Below, piece after piece: positions 44,089-53,929 of a stretch of 64,000 nt of DNA. The translations under genes were made by a program, and so were the position numbers. Under the pieces are notes generated by a model, which worked only from the letters and a program-made list of their open reading frames with translations, ran no database searches and was not told the origin of the DNA. Location of the stretch: contig JBPOFN010000022.1 of assembly GCA_051251725.1 (NCBI GenBank), positions 6,710 to 70,709 of the forward strand, read 5' to 3'. Source of the DNA: JALZUE01 sp051251725 (lineage in GTDB: Bacteria > Pseudomonadota > Gammaproteobacteria > Enterobacterales > Alteromonadaceae). Within the stretch, counting starts at the first letter, position 1. Each line of letters begins with the position of its first letter.

Positions 44089-47000
44089 CTATTGCTCATT
44101 GACAAATAAAGATAACAAAGCAGAAATCGGATGTTCCGGTTTATATTTTTCAAATCGTTTCACTTGGCTACGACAAGAAAAGCCCGTGGCTAAAATTTGT
44201 GAACGATCAAACTTATCAATTTGCGGCTGCCAGCTCATTTGGTAAAGTGTTTTCGAGTTCTCAAAATTACTGACTTCATGACCATAAGTACCAGCCATAC
44301 CACAACAACCTGTTGGGATAGAGGCTAACGATAAACCAAACTTAGCAAAAATATCACCCCACTGGCTTTCACTTTTCGCTAACATGGTTTTTTCTGTACA
44401 GTGGGCAAACAGTTTAAATTCAGTCGCATGTTTACTTGTAGGGATATCGGTAAAACTAGCTAAATTTTCAAATAACCACTCATGTGTTAACAACACTGAA
44501 AAATCACCGCGAGTACCTTTTAATATTTGTTTATATTCGTCGCGATAACATAAAACCAAAGACGCATCTAAACCGACCATTGGAATGTTCAGCTCAGCGA
44601 CCCTATTTAAAAATTGTGCGGTGCTTTGAGCCGTTTTAGTAAAGCGGGTTAAAAAACCTTTTACATGTTGGGCCTTACCATTGGGTTTAAAAGGTAATAA
44701 CACAGGTTTTAAACCTAAGTTATCAACTAACGCCATAAAGTCATTAACCGCTTGTGCTTCATAAAATGACGTAAATGGGTCTTGCACAATAAACACATAT
44801 TGCTGACGTTTAGTTGCAGACAACGATTGGAAAAATTCCAAATCAAAGCTTTGGTATTTTGCTTGTTTCGTTAACTGTTTTAATGTCGGTGATGACAATA
44901 ACGGTGTATCGCGATAACCAATAGTTTTACGTGAAAAACTTTCGTATATTTTAGTATCAATAACGCTGTTAAATATTTTCGGCGCGGTTGCCATTAATGG
45001 CGCTAATATTTCAACATTCGCGACTAAATGATCTTTTAGAGGACGTGCATATCTTGAGTGATATAAGTTAATAAAGCGTGCTCTAAAATCAGGAACATCT
45101 ACTTTTATCGGACATTGGCTGGCACAAGCTTTACAAGCCAAACAGCCTTGCATTGCTTCCATCACTTCATGAGAAAAATCGTTGTCTTGCTGCTTAGTTA
45201 AGCTATATTTTACTTTATCTACTAAACGTTTTATTGACCAACCTTTAATTTTTTCCTCTAAAGACAGAACATCTACACCTTTATTTTGCAATAAGCGCAA
45301 CCACTCCCGCATCAAGCCAGCTCTACCTTTCGGCGAATGACGTCGGTCACGCGTAACCTTGCTAGAAGGACACATTGGGCTATAGGCATCATAATTAAAA
45401 CAAAGGCCATTACCGTTACAGTCTAAGGCTGATGAAAATGAATCTTTTACTGTCACTGGGATTTGTCTATCGAAAAAACCGCGTTTTTGCGCATCAACTG
45501 ACACTAAACTTTCACTTGAATTAATCGGCGTACAGATTTTTCCTGGGTTCATTTTATTGAATGGGTCAAAAGCCGTTTTGATTTTACGCAGCTCTAAAAA
45601 CAATTCTTCACCAAAAAATTCTGGGCTGTATTCACTACGGTAACCTTTACCATGCTCCCCCCACATTAAGCCGCCATATTTAGCCGTTAATGCTACTACT
45701 TTATCTGAAATTTCACGCAGTAGTTTTTCTTGCTCTGGGTCGCACATATCCAGTGCTGGCCGAACATGTAAAACACCGGCATCAACATGGCCAAACATGC
45801 CATATTGCAAACCGTAACCATCTAATAATTCACGAAACTCAACAATGTAATCCGCTAAGTTTTCAGGTGGTACAGCGGTATCTTCAGCAAAAGCTAATGG
45901 CTTTTGGCTACCTTGGGTATTACCTAATAAACCAACCGCTTTTTTACGCATGCCATATAACTTACCAATGCTCGATAAATCTGAGGTTACTTGATAGCCA
46001 ATCACGCCTTTTTTAGCGGCAATTTCTTCGTCTAAACGTGCGGTTAATGCCGACACGCGTTGTTCAATTTCTGCTGCATCTTCACTGTTGTATTCCACCA
46101 TGTTGATGCCATCCATAATTTGGCCTTCAACTTCGGTGATCATATCGCTTACCGAATGCCACACAATATCTTGCTTGGCTAGGTTCAATACTTTTGAGTC
46201 AATAGTTTCTACCGATGTTGCTTTGGCCGAAACTAAAAATGGTGAATGTCGTAACGCTGAGTCAAAACTATCGTATTTAATATTGATAATAGTTTTGTAT
46301 TTTGCGATCGGGGTTAAATTCAGTTTAGCTTCACAAACAAATGCTAATGAACCTTCAGAGCCGGTGATAATTCGAGATAAATCTAACTGAGTTAAATCGT
46401 CATTAAAGACATTTTCTAAATCATAACCGGTTAAAAAGCGATTTAAGCGCGGGAATTTAGCTAATATTTTATCGCGATTATCACGACAACTTGCTAACAC
46501 TTGTTCAATAATAGCACCGGTTGTCGACACTTCTTTTGATAATGCTTCCGCTTGTGAGATATTCATTGGCGCGGTTGATAATAAATCGCCATTGGCCAGA
46601 ATCGATTCTAAGCCTAAAACATGATCAGAGGTTTTACCGTAAACCAATGAACCTTGACCCGAAGCATCGGTGTTGATCATGCCCCCTAACGTGGCACGAT
46701 TACTGGTAGAACAATCAGGTGAGAAAAAGAAACCGTGTGGTTTTAAAAAGTCATTTAATTGATCTTTAATAACACCCGCTTGAACCCTAACCCAGTTTTC
46801 TTCAACATTAATTTCTAAAATGTTGTTCATATGTTTTGACAGGTCAACAACAATGCCGGGGGTTAAACTCTGGCCATTGGTACCTGTGCCGCCGCCGCGA
46901 GCACTAAATTTTATCTCTTGATATTTTTCATCCGCTGCTAAGCGAGTAAGCGCTTGAACATCTTCAATCGACTTTGGATGTAATACCATTTGCGGTAATT

Positions 47001-47148
47001 GTTGATAAACACTGTTATCGGTAGCTACTGCTAAACGCGCGCTATATTGAAAGTTTATTTCACCGTCATAAGCACTAGCTGCTAACGTTTGCGCAAATTC
47101 TTGGTATAAAGGAGAAACTGAAGATTGATGATCTAACCGCGGTAACAT
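44089..47148 (-). CDS. ydiJ: FAD/Fe-S oxidoreductase YdiJ (D-2-hydroxyglutarate dehydrogenase type)
   Basis: A 1019-residue fusion of a GlcD-like FAD dehydrogenase and a GlpC-like iron-sulfur protein, very similar in length and order to E. coli YdiJ. The FAD-binding segment R-G-G-G-T-G-T-N-G-Q-S is at about residue 83. A 4Fe-4S motif C-L-A-C-K-A-C-A-S-Q-C-P lies at about 665-680, and CCG-type segments (C-C-G-M-A-G-T-Y-G-H) lie near the C-terminus. YdiJ oxidises D-2-hydroxyglutarate and related acids; the acceptor is unknown. DUF3703 follows. No promoter motif could be assigned. Confidence 0.92.
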   Translation of the reverse strand: MLPRLDHQSSVSPLYQEFAQTLAASAYDGEINFQYSARLAVATDNSVYQQLPQMVLHPKSIEDVQALTRLAADEKYQEIKFSARGGGTGTNGQSLTPGIVVDLSKHMNNILEINVEENWVRVQAGVIKDQLNDFLKPHGFFFSPDCSTSNRATLGGMINTDASGQGSLVYGKTSDHVLGLESILANGDLLSTAPMNISQAEALSKEVSTTGAIIEQVLASCRDNRDKILAKFPRLNRFLTGYDLENVFNDDLTQLDLSRIITGSEGSLAFVCEAKLNLTPIAKYKTIINIKYDSFDSALRHSPFLVSAKATSVETIDSKVLNLAKQDIVWHSVSDMITEVEGQIMDGINMVEYNSEDAAEIEQRVSALTARLDEEIAAKKGVIGYQVTSDLSSIGKLYGMRKKAVGLLGNTQGSQKPLAFAEDTAVPPENLADYIVEFRELLDGYGLQYGMFGHVDAGVLHVRPALDMCDPEQEKLLREISDKVVALTAKYGGLMWGEHGKGYRSEYSPEFFGEELFLELRKIKTAFDPFNKMNPGKICTPINSSESLVSVDAQKRGFFDRQIPVTVKDSFSSALDCNGNGLCFNYDAYSPMCPSSKVTRDRRHSPKGRAGLMREWLRLLQNKGVDVLSLEEKIKGWSIKRLVDKVKYSLTKQQDNDFSHEVMEAMQGCLACKACASQCPIKVDVPDFRARFINLYHSRYARPLKDHLVANVEILAPLMATAPKIFNSVIDTKIYESFSRKTIGYRDTPLLSSPTLKQLTKQAKYQSFDLEFFQSLSATKRQQYVFIVQDPFTSFYEAQAVNDFMALVDNLGLKPVLLPFKPNGKAQHVKGFLTRFTKTAQSTAQFLNRVAELNIPMVGLDASLVLCYRDEYKQILKGTRGDFSVLLTHEWLFENLASFTDIPTSKHATEFKLFAHCTEKTMLAKSESQWGDIFAKFGLSLASIPTGCCGMAGTYGHEVSNFENSKTLYQMSWQPQIDKFDRSQILATGFSCRSQVKRFEKYKPEHPISALLSLFVNEQ

Positions 47149-47282
47149 AACTGCTTATTTCATAAGAGACAAAAGTGGTAAGATTATATCACGGTGTATT
47201 TATATTCGAAAAAAAATTAACGGCTAACACAAAATAAAATTAACTTTATCGTTAGCCTTAGATTGAAATCCTAACGACTAAT

Positions 47283-47330
47283 AGCTAAACGTTAACGGTA
47301 AAAACAAAGTATGGCCGTTAACGTTTAGCT
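47283..47330. repeat. Perfect 16-bp inverted repeat downstream of the chemotaxis receptor
   Basis: The arms AGCTAAACGTTAACGG and CCGTTAACGTTTAGCT flank a 16-base loop. It lies between ydiJ and the receptor stop. A second, shorter GGCTAAC/GTTAGCC pair is at 47222-47257. No T-run follows on the receptor strand, so it is only a possible terminator. Confidence 0.6.
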
Positions 47331-47344
47331 GACGCCGTAATGGT

Positions 47345-49498
47345 TTACGCGGCTTTAGGGTTACTGACCGTAAAAGTGCCAACTAATTGTTGTAATTTTG
47401 CCGCGGTTAAATCAACTTCATTAGAGCTAAACGCTAATTCAGCAATTGACTTAGCCATATGGTGAGTAACATCTGTCACTTCTCGTGCAGTTTCTCCATT
47501 TCTGGCGCTGTTTTGTTCAATAACACTAATGATTTCGAACATTTTATCGACGATATTATGTAACTCGATATTTTCTGACGAGGCCGCTTCAGTCATTTTT
47601 AAGCTTTGATCAACCTCTTTTACCCCTGTTTCCATAAAAGAAACTGCATGTTGGGTTTCTGTCTGTAAGCCATTGATCATGGTTTTTATATCATCTGCCG
47701 CATCTGCAGTACGCGATGCTAAGCCTCTAACTTCATCGGCCACCACGGAAAAACCACGACCATGCTCGCCAGCACGAGCAGCTTCTATCGCAGCATTTAA
47801 AGCTAATAGATTGGTTTGTCGAGTAATGTCACTAATTACATTCATAATACTGCCAATCTCTGTCATGCGTCCATCGATTGATTTAACACTACTGCCGGTT
47901 TGTTCGACAATATCTCTGATCGCTTGCGTGCCAGCTTTGGCCGATTCAAAATCTGCTTGCGCTTTTTCAACCACATCAGCCATTGAACGCTTCATATCTT
48001 GTGCGGTTTCAGAGGCATGTAAAATTACCGTTCGTTGTTGCTCAATTAAATTTTGCATCACCGTCATTGAATCTTGCACATGGGTAGAGCTGACATGTGC
48101 TTCTTCATTTCGTTGTAACATCGCTTCATTGGTGCCTTTCACATTATGTGACGCGTGAATAACTTGACCAACAATACCATCTAAATTATCAATAAAACTG
48201 TTGACCCAGCGACTCATATCACCAGTTTCATCATGTTTTATTTTATCAGGCGCTAACCGCTGCGTTAGGTTTCCTTCACCTTCTGCGATCGCTCGGATCA
48301 CCGACGTCATGCCATTAAGCCGATTAGAAACGCGATTGGTGCCAATCGCTGAAAACACAAAACAACTGACAAATAACATTAACATTGAGGTAATGCTAAT
48401 GCTGGTTAACGAAAGATCGGTGAAATGATTTAACGCTGTGTTTGCCCCTAATAAGACAAAAACCAAGCTAAAATAAACTTTAACTAAGCCTAAGTTTATC
48501 GAACGACGACGATAAACTTCTTCCAGATCGCCTTCACACATCATGCCCCATTTATCAATAGAGCCCGGCATGGTAAATGTATCACCTTTACCGATCACAG
48601 GAATATGGCGATAATCTGAGTAACCCGGATAAGTAACAAACAAATTATTACCGTTTTTAATCGTTTCTCTAACACCTGGATGTAATTCACCGGTTGCGGG
48701 ATCTGTAAAGCGAATTTCTAATTCAGTATGCTTTTCAATTTTTACCACGCCAAAGTCGGTCGACACCCCTGATTTAAGGTTCTCACCATGGGAAAAGGAG
48801 TTGTCTTCAAATCGTGAACGAGATAAAGCAACCCCGGTTTTTATCGTTGGATCAAATGTTGACTCAACCATAAACAAATAATTGTCACCTGACTCTTGAT
48901 AAATATGTCCTGCCTCTCGTTGGATAATATCGCCAAGCACATCATTGGGCACACGAGCACAGAGAAAACCTTGTAGTTCATTATCTTTAAACAAAGGTAG
49001 ATAAAACATCAAGGTAACTTGGTCATGAAACTTTGATGATGATGCACCGACCGTTAGTGTATCTTCATCAATATAAGGGCCATGTAAAAACCGCCCTTTT
49101 TTAGCTTGGTTAATCGCTTTGATTTGACTACTTTGACCGCCAACAAATCTGGAAAATGTTGAATGACTAATTACCCCTTCTGGATTTAAGACAAAAATTT
49201 CAGAAAAGTCAGGGGCATCAATTAGCTTACCGTTAATTAATTGATTAATTGGCGAACTATTATTAACTGAAATAATGTTAGCCAGTGAAGATAAGTGTTC
49301 CCACTGGTTTTCTGCCCATTGTTGTAATAGCTTTATCCGAGTAGCAGAGATCCCTTCAAATGTTTGCTCAATCGAGGCATAACGTGAGCGATTAACAAAA
49401 CACGACCAAGCTAAAGAAAATTTACCATTACTGCCAAACCACGGTAACCAACGACGCTCTGGCGAAGATAATGCCATCAAAGAACTTTTAAGACTCAT
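47345..49498 (-). CDS. Methyl-accepting chemotaxis protein with N-terminal sensor
   Basis: A 717-residue receptor that signals to CheA/CheW. The signalling tip (R-Q-T-N-L-L-A-L-N-A-A-I-E-A-A-R-A-G-E) and its flanking methylation helices occupy the C-terminal half. The sensor region (about 30-330) has a cache-like look (S-E-I-F-V-L-N-P-E-G-V-I-S). No membrane helix is seen before it; the only hydrophobic pair lies at about 340-395, right before a HAMP-like segment. The ATG at 49498 is chosen over a GTG nine bases upstream. The ligand is unknown. Confidence 0.88.
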   Translation of the reverse strand: MSLKSSLMALSSPERRWLPWFGSNGKFSLAWSCFVNRSRYASIEQTFEGISATRIKLLQQWAENQWEHLSSLANIISVNNSSPINQLINGKLIDAPDFSEIFVLNPEGVISHSTFSRFVGGQSSQIKAINQAKKGRFLHGPYIDEDTLTVGASSSKFHDQVTLMFYLPLFKDNELQGFLCARVPNDVLGDIIQREAGHIYQESGDNYLFMVESTFDPTIKTGVALSRSRFEDNSFSHGENLKSGVSTDFGVVKIEKHTELEIRFTDPATGELHPGVRETIKNGNNLFVTYPGYSDYRHIPVIGKGDTFTMPGSIDKWGMMCEGDLEEVYRRRSINLGLVKVYFSLVFVLLGANTALNHFTDLSLTSISITSMLMLFVSCFVFSAIGTNRVSNRLNGMTSVIRAIAEGEGNLTQRLAPDKIKHDETGDMSRWVNSFIDNLDGIVGQVIHASHNVKGTNEAMLQRNEEAHVSSTHVQDSMTVMQNLIEQQRTVILHASETAQDMKRSMADVVEKAQADFESAKAGTQAIRDIVEQTGSSVKSIDGRMTEIGSIMNVISDITRQTNLLALNAAIEAARAGEHGRGFSVVADEVRGLASRTADAADDIKTMINGLQTETQHAVSFMETGVKEVDQSLKMTEAASSENIELHNIVDKMFEIISVIEQNSARNGETAREVTDVTHHMAKSIAELAFSSNEVDLTAAKLQQLVGTFTVSNPKAA

Positions 49499-49935
49499 AA
49501 AAACCACGTAATACTTAATGCAGATAAATAACTAGATAGCAATATCAAAGCCAAATAATTCAATCGCTACTGCTAGTTATTGATAAAAACCAAAATAAAT
49601 CGTAATAAACTGATTTTATTAGATTTAATCAAAATCACATTAAGTAAATATAATAAATATTCCTTACCAATCTGCTTGCACCACAACAAACAAACCTTTA
49701 ACGCACCATTAACGAACAAAAAGTTGCACCATCAAGAACACACAAACCTTATGTTACATAAGGGTATGAAATAACAAAAAACAAAGCGCACCAATGATAA
49801 GCAATAAAAACCCCAACACAGATCACAGGATAAACAACAACACACAAAGCACCATAAAGGTGAAAACTGCAAAAATAAAACACCATAAACAAAAAAGGCC
49901 AGCATTAGCTGACCTTTCAAATTAATACATTGTGC
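49499..49935. other. Intergenic region with A/C-rich strand bias
   Basis: 437 bp between two reverse-strand genes. From about 49680 to 49890 the forward strand is strongly A+C-rich and poor in G and T. Short frames here are hydrophobic artefacts of that bias. The right end carries the terminator of the next gene. Confidence 0.5.
49891..49917 (-). terminator. Terminator of the duplicated-domain gene
   Basis: AAAGGCCAGC pairs with GCTGACCTTT (one mismatch) around ATTA, with a T-run on the reverse strand (A-run at 49891-49896). Confidence 0.75.
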
Positions 49936-51057
49936 TTACACTTTACGTACTAACTGCTGATGTAATCGCATTAACATATAATCACGTTCTTTATTCCAAT
50001 CTAACTCATTGGCTAACGTAATAATTGATTGTGTGACCTGATTAACAAACTTACCGTAAGTGCGATGCGTTTCATCATACTCATCAGCAAAGTATACCAA
50101 GCGAATATTATCAACTAATTGATCAGGTTCATAAAGACTAACAATATCAGTAACATCATTTTTCGGGTTAAAACCAAGTGAGATGATTTCACCGTTAAAA
50201 ATGGTATTTTCTTCTTTGTCATAACGGACTATAACAGTATTACCGTTTGCAATCATCGCAGCATGCGTTAAGTTATGTTTTTCTGCCGAGGCTTTAAACG
50301 CTTTTTCAATTTTTTCATATAACGGCGCAAACATATCGTCATTGTTGTAGTCGAGTTCAACGTTTTTCAATAAACGACGACTCATGGGTACGTTAACAAT
50401 GGCATAAGTTACATAGGTGTGTTCACCTTCAATTTCATAGCCTTGTTGTAAATAACGGGCTGAAATCTCTCTAAACGTATGTGGTATTGTTTCTTTACGA
50501 CCTTTTTCTTTAGCAAAAATATCGTACGTTAAATGTTGATGATCTCTAACTTTTAACTCACCGCCAGCTAAACCAATGCGTTTAGAAATTTCTTTTACCG
50601 CTTTAAATACTTTTTTATGGAAAGCGCCAGAATTAACACGTAATTCATCACCCGTAGCTAAAAATAAAAATTTAACTTTGGTTGAGCGATGTTCACCCTC
50701 AAAATAACCTTTAAAAGTAGAGTTATGTAATGGGCTATAAAAGAAAAATGTTTGCTGTGGGGTATGTAGTACTTGTTGCTCATCACTATGTCGAACACGA
50801 ACTAAACGACTATTAGCAACAAAGTTAGCATGTGCGATATTACATTCTTCAACAACATCAAACGCTATTTTAGCTAAGGTTTGATAAAATTTTTGATAAG
50901 GCTTTTCTAATGTTAAATCAACCTTACCAGCAACTAATTCTAATAATTCATCCGTTAACGGCATCTCAGCAATAACGTATTGGTTATCACGAGCATCTTT
51001 TGGTACATAAACTTTTTCTGAAGCACGGCGTTTACGTAATATAGAGCCTGTTCTCAT
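49936..51057 (-). CDS. Unrecognised protein made of two similar halves
   Basis: A 373-residue soluble protein with no signal peptide or membrane segment. I do not recognise it with confidence; it may belong to a DUF3083-like family restricted to Alteromonadales. The chain contains two similar halves, about 25-185 and 210-365. Parallel segments are Y-V-I-A-E-M-P / Y-A-I-V-N-V-P, then N-I-A-H-A-N-F-V-A-N / N-L-T-H-A-A-M-I-A-N, followed by R-V-R-H-S-D-E / I-V-R-Y-D-K-E. The N-terminus is basic (R-K-R-R). The ATG at 51057 is chosen because AGAGGAAAAAA lies directly before it. No catalytic motif is visible. A monocistronic gene with a terminator. Confidence 0.7.
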   Translation of the reverse strand: MRTGSILRKRRASEKVYVPKDARDNQYVIAEMPLTDELLELVAGKVDLTLEKPYQKFYQTLAKIAFDVVEECNIAHANFVANSRLVRVRHSDEQQVLHTPQQTFFFYSPLHNSTFKGYFEGEHRSTKVKFLFLATGDELRVNSGAFHKKVFKAVKEISKRIGLAGGELKVRDHQHLTYDIFAKEKGRKETIPHTFREISARYLQQGYEIEGEHTYVTYAIVNVPMSRRLLKNVELDYNNDDMFAPLYEKIEKAFKASAEKHNLTHAAMIANGNTVIVRYDKEENTIFNGEIISLGFNPKNDVTDIVSLYEPDQLVDNIRLVYFADEYDETHRTYGKFVNQVTQSIITLANELDWNKERDYMLMRLHQQLVRKV

Positions 51058-51381
51058 TTTTTTTCCTCTCTTGTCCAATTCGCCTTAATATATAAGCACC
51101 CAATTGGCATAGTTAATAGCAAATCGTAAATGAATATAGCATTTATCTTATTTTTATCGTGAATTATTAATTTAATAATTCAACTTAGTTTGTCAGCATA
51201 CTTATCACTTAATTTTAAAATTAATTAAGTTGTTAGCTAAGTATTTACTATATAAGAAAAACCAATTTATTAATACGAAATTAATCCTACTTTTTATTTT
51301 CTTTAATTACAATTCTTTAGCGATAATATTATGGATAAAAATATTACCGTTGAATTTGAACCGTTAAACTCAATATTAAAA
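51058..51381. other. Intergenic region, nothing recognised
   Basis: 324 bp of A+T-rich DNA with small TTAATTAA-type palindromes. I see no terminator for the downstream end of the DUF748 gene and no operator. Confidence 0.4.
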
Positions 51382-53829
51382 TTATAACTTAAAAGTTAAT
51401 CTTGGTTTACTGCCTTTACTGCCATCTACTTTCGGTTTGCAAACTAATAATCGAGCCGATTCGATTGCTTGATTTTCGACTAGATACGATTTGAAGTTAG
51501 TAGCTCTTTGCTTTGCAATGTTATGTAAAGCAGAAACTTGTTGCTCTGTTAATTTCGCATCAAATAATAAGCCAATATCTTGCGGCACTGAAATTGGGCA
51601 TAATGTCACTTGTAAATCACTTTTATCTTTCATTAACGCTGAAAACTGCGCCATAAAAGTTTGCTGTTCGTCGTTTAACTCGACAATTTCAGGCGTAAAT
51701 ATTAAATCTTGGACATTAATTTTTAAAGCATAATCACCAGCCATCATGGCAACTTTAACAACACTGGCATAAGGGACAAAGGTGGTAAATAAATAATCTT
51801 TCGCAGCAGAAATAGTCGCTTGTTTCACTAATAAGGTCATTAAGCCTGATAAACCGAATGACGGTGAGCTGATATCGCCAGATAAAGGTAAGTCGAGTAC
51901 TACTTTGCCATCATTATCTTTTAACATATTTAATGCCATACCAAAAGGCACAACCGTTTTAACCACTACATTAGTGCCATCAACGCCTTTAAGCTCAATA
52001 CCACGTAATATAATTTCAGTATCACCGGCCAATTCAGTGCCGACAATTTTAGCATCAATATTGAGATCTAATTGACCGCTTTCTACTTCATGACCAAGTG
52101 CGGCTTTCATATAACCTGAAATGTCATGCAAATCGACTTCTCTAATTTTGCCATTAAAAGCATACTCAGGTATTTGAGCAAATGGTGTCATCAGCGCATT
52201 TAGGGTTAGCGTTGCGTACTTATTACTTTTGCCGATTAAGCTAAGTTTGGTTATGTTATCAACATTTTTGGTATCTATCGCGCCGAGAGTAAATTCTGTG
52301 ATATTAAAATCGCGCAGATAATTAGGTGAAATACTTTTATCGTGAAAAGTAAAGCTGGTTTTGTCGCCCGTTTTAAGCTCACCCAGATAGAAAAATGGAC
52401 CGACTTGACCGTTTTCTTCAACTTCGTTTGGCGGCTCGGTAGCAAGTTGTTTTGTGTCAGCGCTGATTTTCTTGTCGCCAGCAACGGTATCAATGTTAGC
52501 GTCAGTTGCTTGAGAATTTAAAGCGACTAAATTATTTATCAGCCCCTGTTCATCTTTTTTAATTTCAATATTACTACCTGAGATGATTACCGAGGCGATA
52601 GCAACTAACTCTGGCGCTAGCTGAATTTCATTTATTGCGACATTAGCGATATCCACCATCGACTTATCATCAAGTTCCAAGTTATTCATCAAGCTAATAT
52701 TATTAACATTAAGCTGCGGCAACGCGATTTGGTACTGCTCAGGGCTAAGGGTAAATTCAATGCCTGGCAGCGATGTTTGCTTAATTAACAATAATTGTTG
52801 CTTAAGGTCATCCGTTGTTACTTTACTATTATTAATCACTAAGCCTGCATTACCACTGATTTGTGACAAAGCAAAATTGTCTAAACTAATATCTATATTT
52901 GAGGCCGTGAATAACACGTTTTCAATAAAAACTTGTTCCGTTAGTGTTGCTACATGCGAGTTAGCTAATTTAGCGGCCAGTTCACTCACGTTTACCGTTA
53001 GTTGCTGCTTATCTAATGTTATTTTATTAGTCGCATCAAATGAAAATTCACTGGTAAATGCTTTGAATTGCTCAGGTAAAAACTGCTTAAACCGCCCTAA
53101 CTGAATAGCTGCTATATGGGTGGTTATTGTTACTTCACCTTGTTGCGCTAATAATTGCCCTGCTATATCAATAACAACCGAAGCGTCATTAATTTTGCTA
53201 TTAATTGAAAGATTAATGTTTTGCTCGGCGATTGATAAATGTAAGTCATTTAACGAAAAATTATTTAATTCAAATTTATGTTGCTGTTGTTCCAGCGCAA
53301 AATTTATTAATGAATTTTCAAGCGTAAATTCAGGAATAATTAACTTATACGGTAATGGCTGATTTTCTTGTGTGGTATTGTCCGCGTCTTCAGGCTGAGT
53401 ATTTTCATCTGGCAGTTCAGCACTTACGGCTGCGTTTTGAGCTGCAAGTTTCTTTAAATTGAAGCCGGCAATAGTAAAGTCATTATTTTCACCTACAACA
53501 TCAATCATTAAGCCATCTATGTAAAGCTCTGAGATATAAAGTTCATCAAAAAGGATTTGATGTAATCTCAGCTCTAATTCGAGGTTATCTAACGATAATA
53601 CTTTTTTATCTGAGTCTTGTTCATTAACCGCTAAGTTATTGATGGTTAAATGGGTGCTAAAAGGGTTGTAGCGAATACTCGTGTCGTCTGAGAGTACTAA
53701 TTGATAATTAAATAAATGAGATTTTAAATAATGTTTAACAACTAGCGGAGAGAATATCCAAATGATAAAACATAAAGATATAGATATAATTATTAGCCAC
53801 TTACTCAGTGCTTTTAAATAACGGGTCAT
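51382..53829 (-). CDS. DUF748 (AsmA-like) envelope protein
   Basis: An 815-residue protein with one N-terminal membrane anchor (about residues 12-32) and a long periplasmic part rich in beta structure. The opening L-V-V-K-H-Y-L-K-S and the repeated D-G-L-x-I-D / N-L-x-L-E-L-R pattern fit the DUF748/AsmA superfamily, whose members form bridge-like lipid carriers or affect outer-membrane assembly. An acidic insert (about 140-165, with E-D-A-D-N-T-T-Q) interrupts the first domain. The C-terminal part (about 715-810) looks separate, with a helix-rich segment containing K-Q-R-A-T-N-F-K-S-Y-L, resembling an OmpA-like end. It is a single gene. Confidence 0.78.
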   Translation of the reverse strand: MTRYLKALSKWLIIISISLCFIIWIFSPLVVKHYLKSHLFNYQLVLSDDTSIRYNPFSTHLTINNLAVNEQDSDKKVLSLDNLELELRLHQILFDELYISELYIDGLMIDVVGENNDFTIAGFNLKKLAAQNAAVSAELPDENTQPEDADNTTQENQPLPYKLIIPEFTLENSLINFALEQQQHKFELNNFSLNDLHLSIAEQNINLSINSKINDASVVIDIAGQLLAQQGEVTITTHIAAIQLGRFKQFLPEQFKAFTSEFSFDATNKITLDKQQLTVNVSELAAKLANSHVATLTEQVFIENVLFTASNIDISLDNFALSQISGNAGLVINNSKVTTDDLKQQLLLIKQTSLPGIEFTLSPEQYQIALPQLNVNNISLMNNLELDDKSMVDIANVAINEIQLAPELVAIASVIISGSNIEIKKDEQGLINNLVALNSQATDANIDTVAGDKKISADTKQLATEPPNEVEENGQVGPFFYLGELKTGDKTSFTFHDKSISPNYLRDFNITEFTLGAIDTKNVDNITKLSLIGKSNKYATLTLNALMTPFAQIPEYAFNGKIREVDLHDISGYMKAALGHEVESGQLDLNIDAKIVGTELAGDTEIILRGIELKGVDGTNVVVKTVVPFGMALNMLKDNDGKVVLDLPLSGDISSPSFGLSGLMTLLVKQATISAAKDYLFTTFVPYASVVKVAMMAGDYALKINVQDLIFTPEIVELNDEQQTFMAQFSALMKDKSDLQVTLCPISVPQDIGLLFDAKLTEQQVSALHNIAKQRATNFKSYLVENQAIESARLLVCKPKVDGSKGSKPRLTFKL

Positions 53830-53929
53830 TGATCATGATTAAATTAAAAGAATATTGCAGCCATCATAAATAGGAAAAGCATAATCTTCAACGCTATTCT
53901 AACCTAAGCAAAATAAAATAATTTTTACT

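Noticed and set aside
47283..47330. Rho-independent terminator for the chemotaxis receptor gene
   Set aside because: The stem is perfect but the loop is long and no T-run follows on the gene's strand, so I list it only as an inverted repeat.
49732..49920. Reverse-strand frame of 62 codons predicting a Cys/Phe/Leu-rich hydrophobic peptide
   Set aside because: Its composition follows directly from the T/G bias of the region, and it runs through the terminator at 49891-49917.
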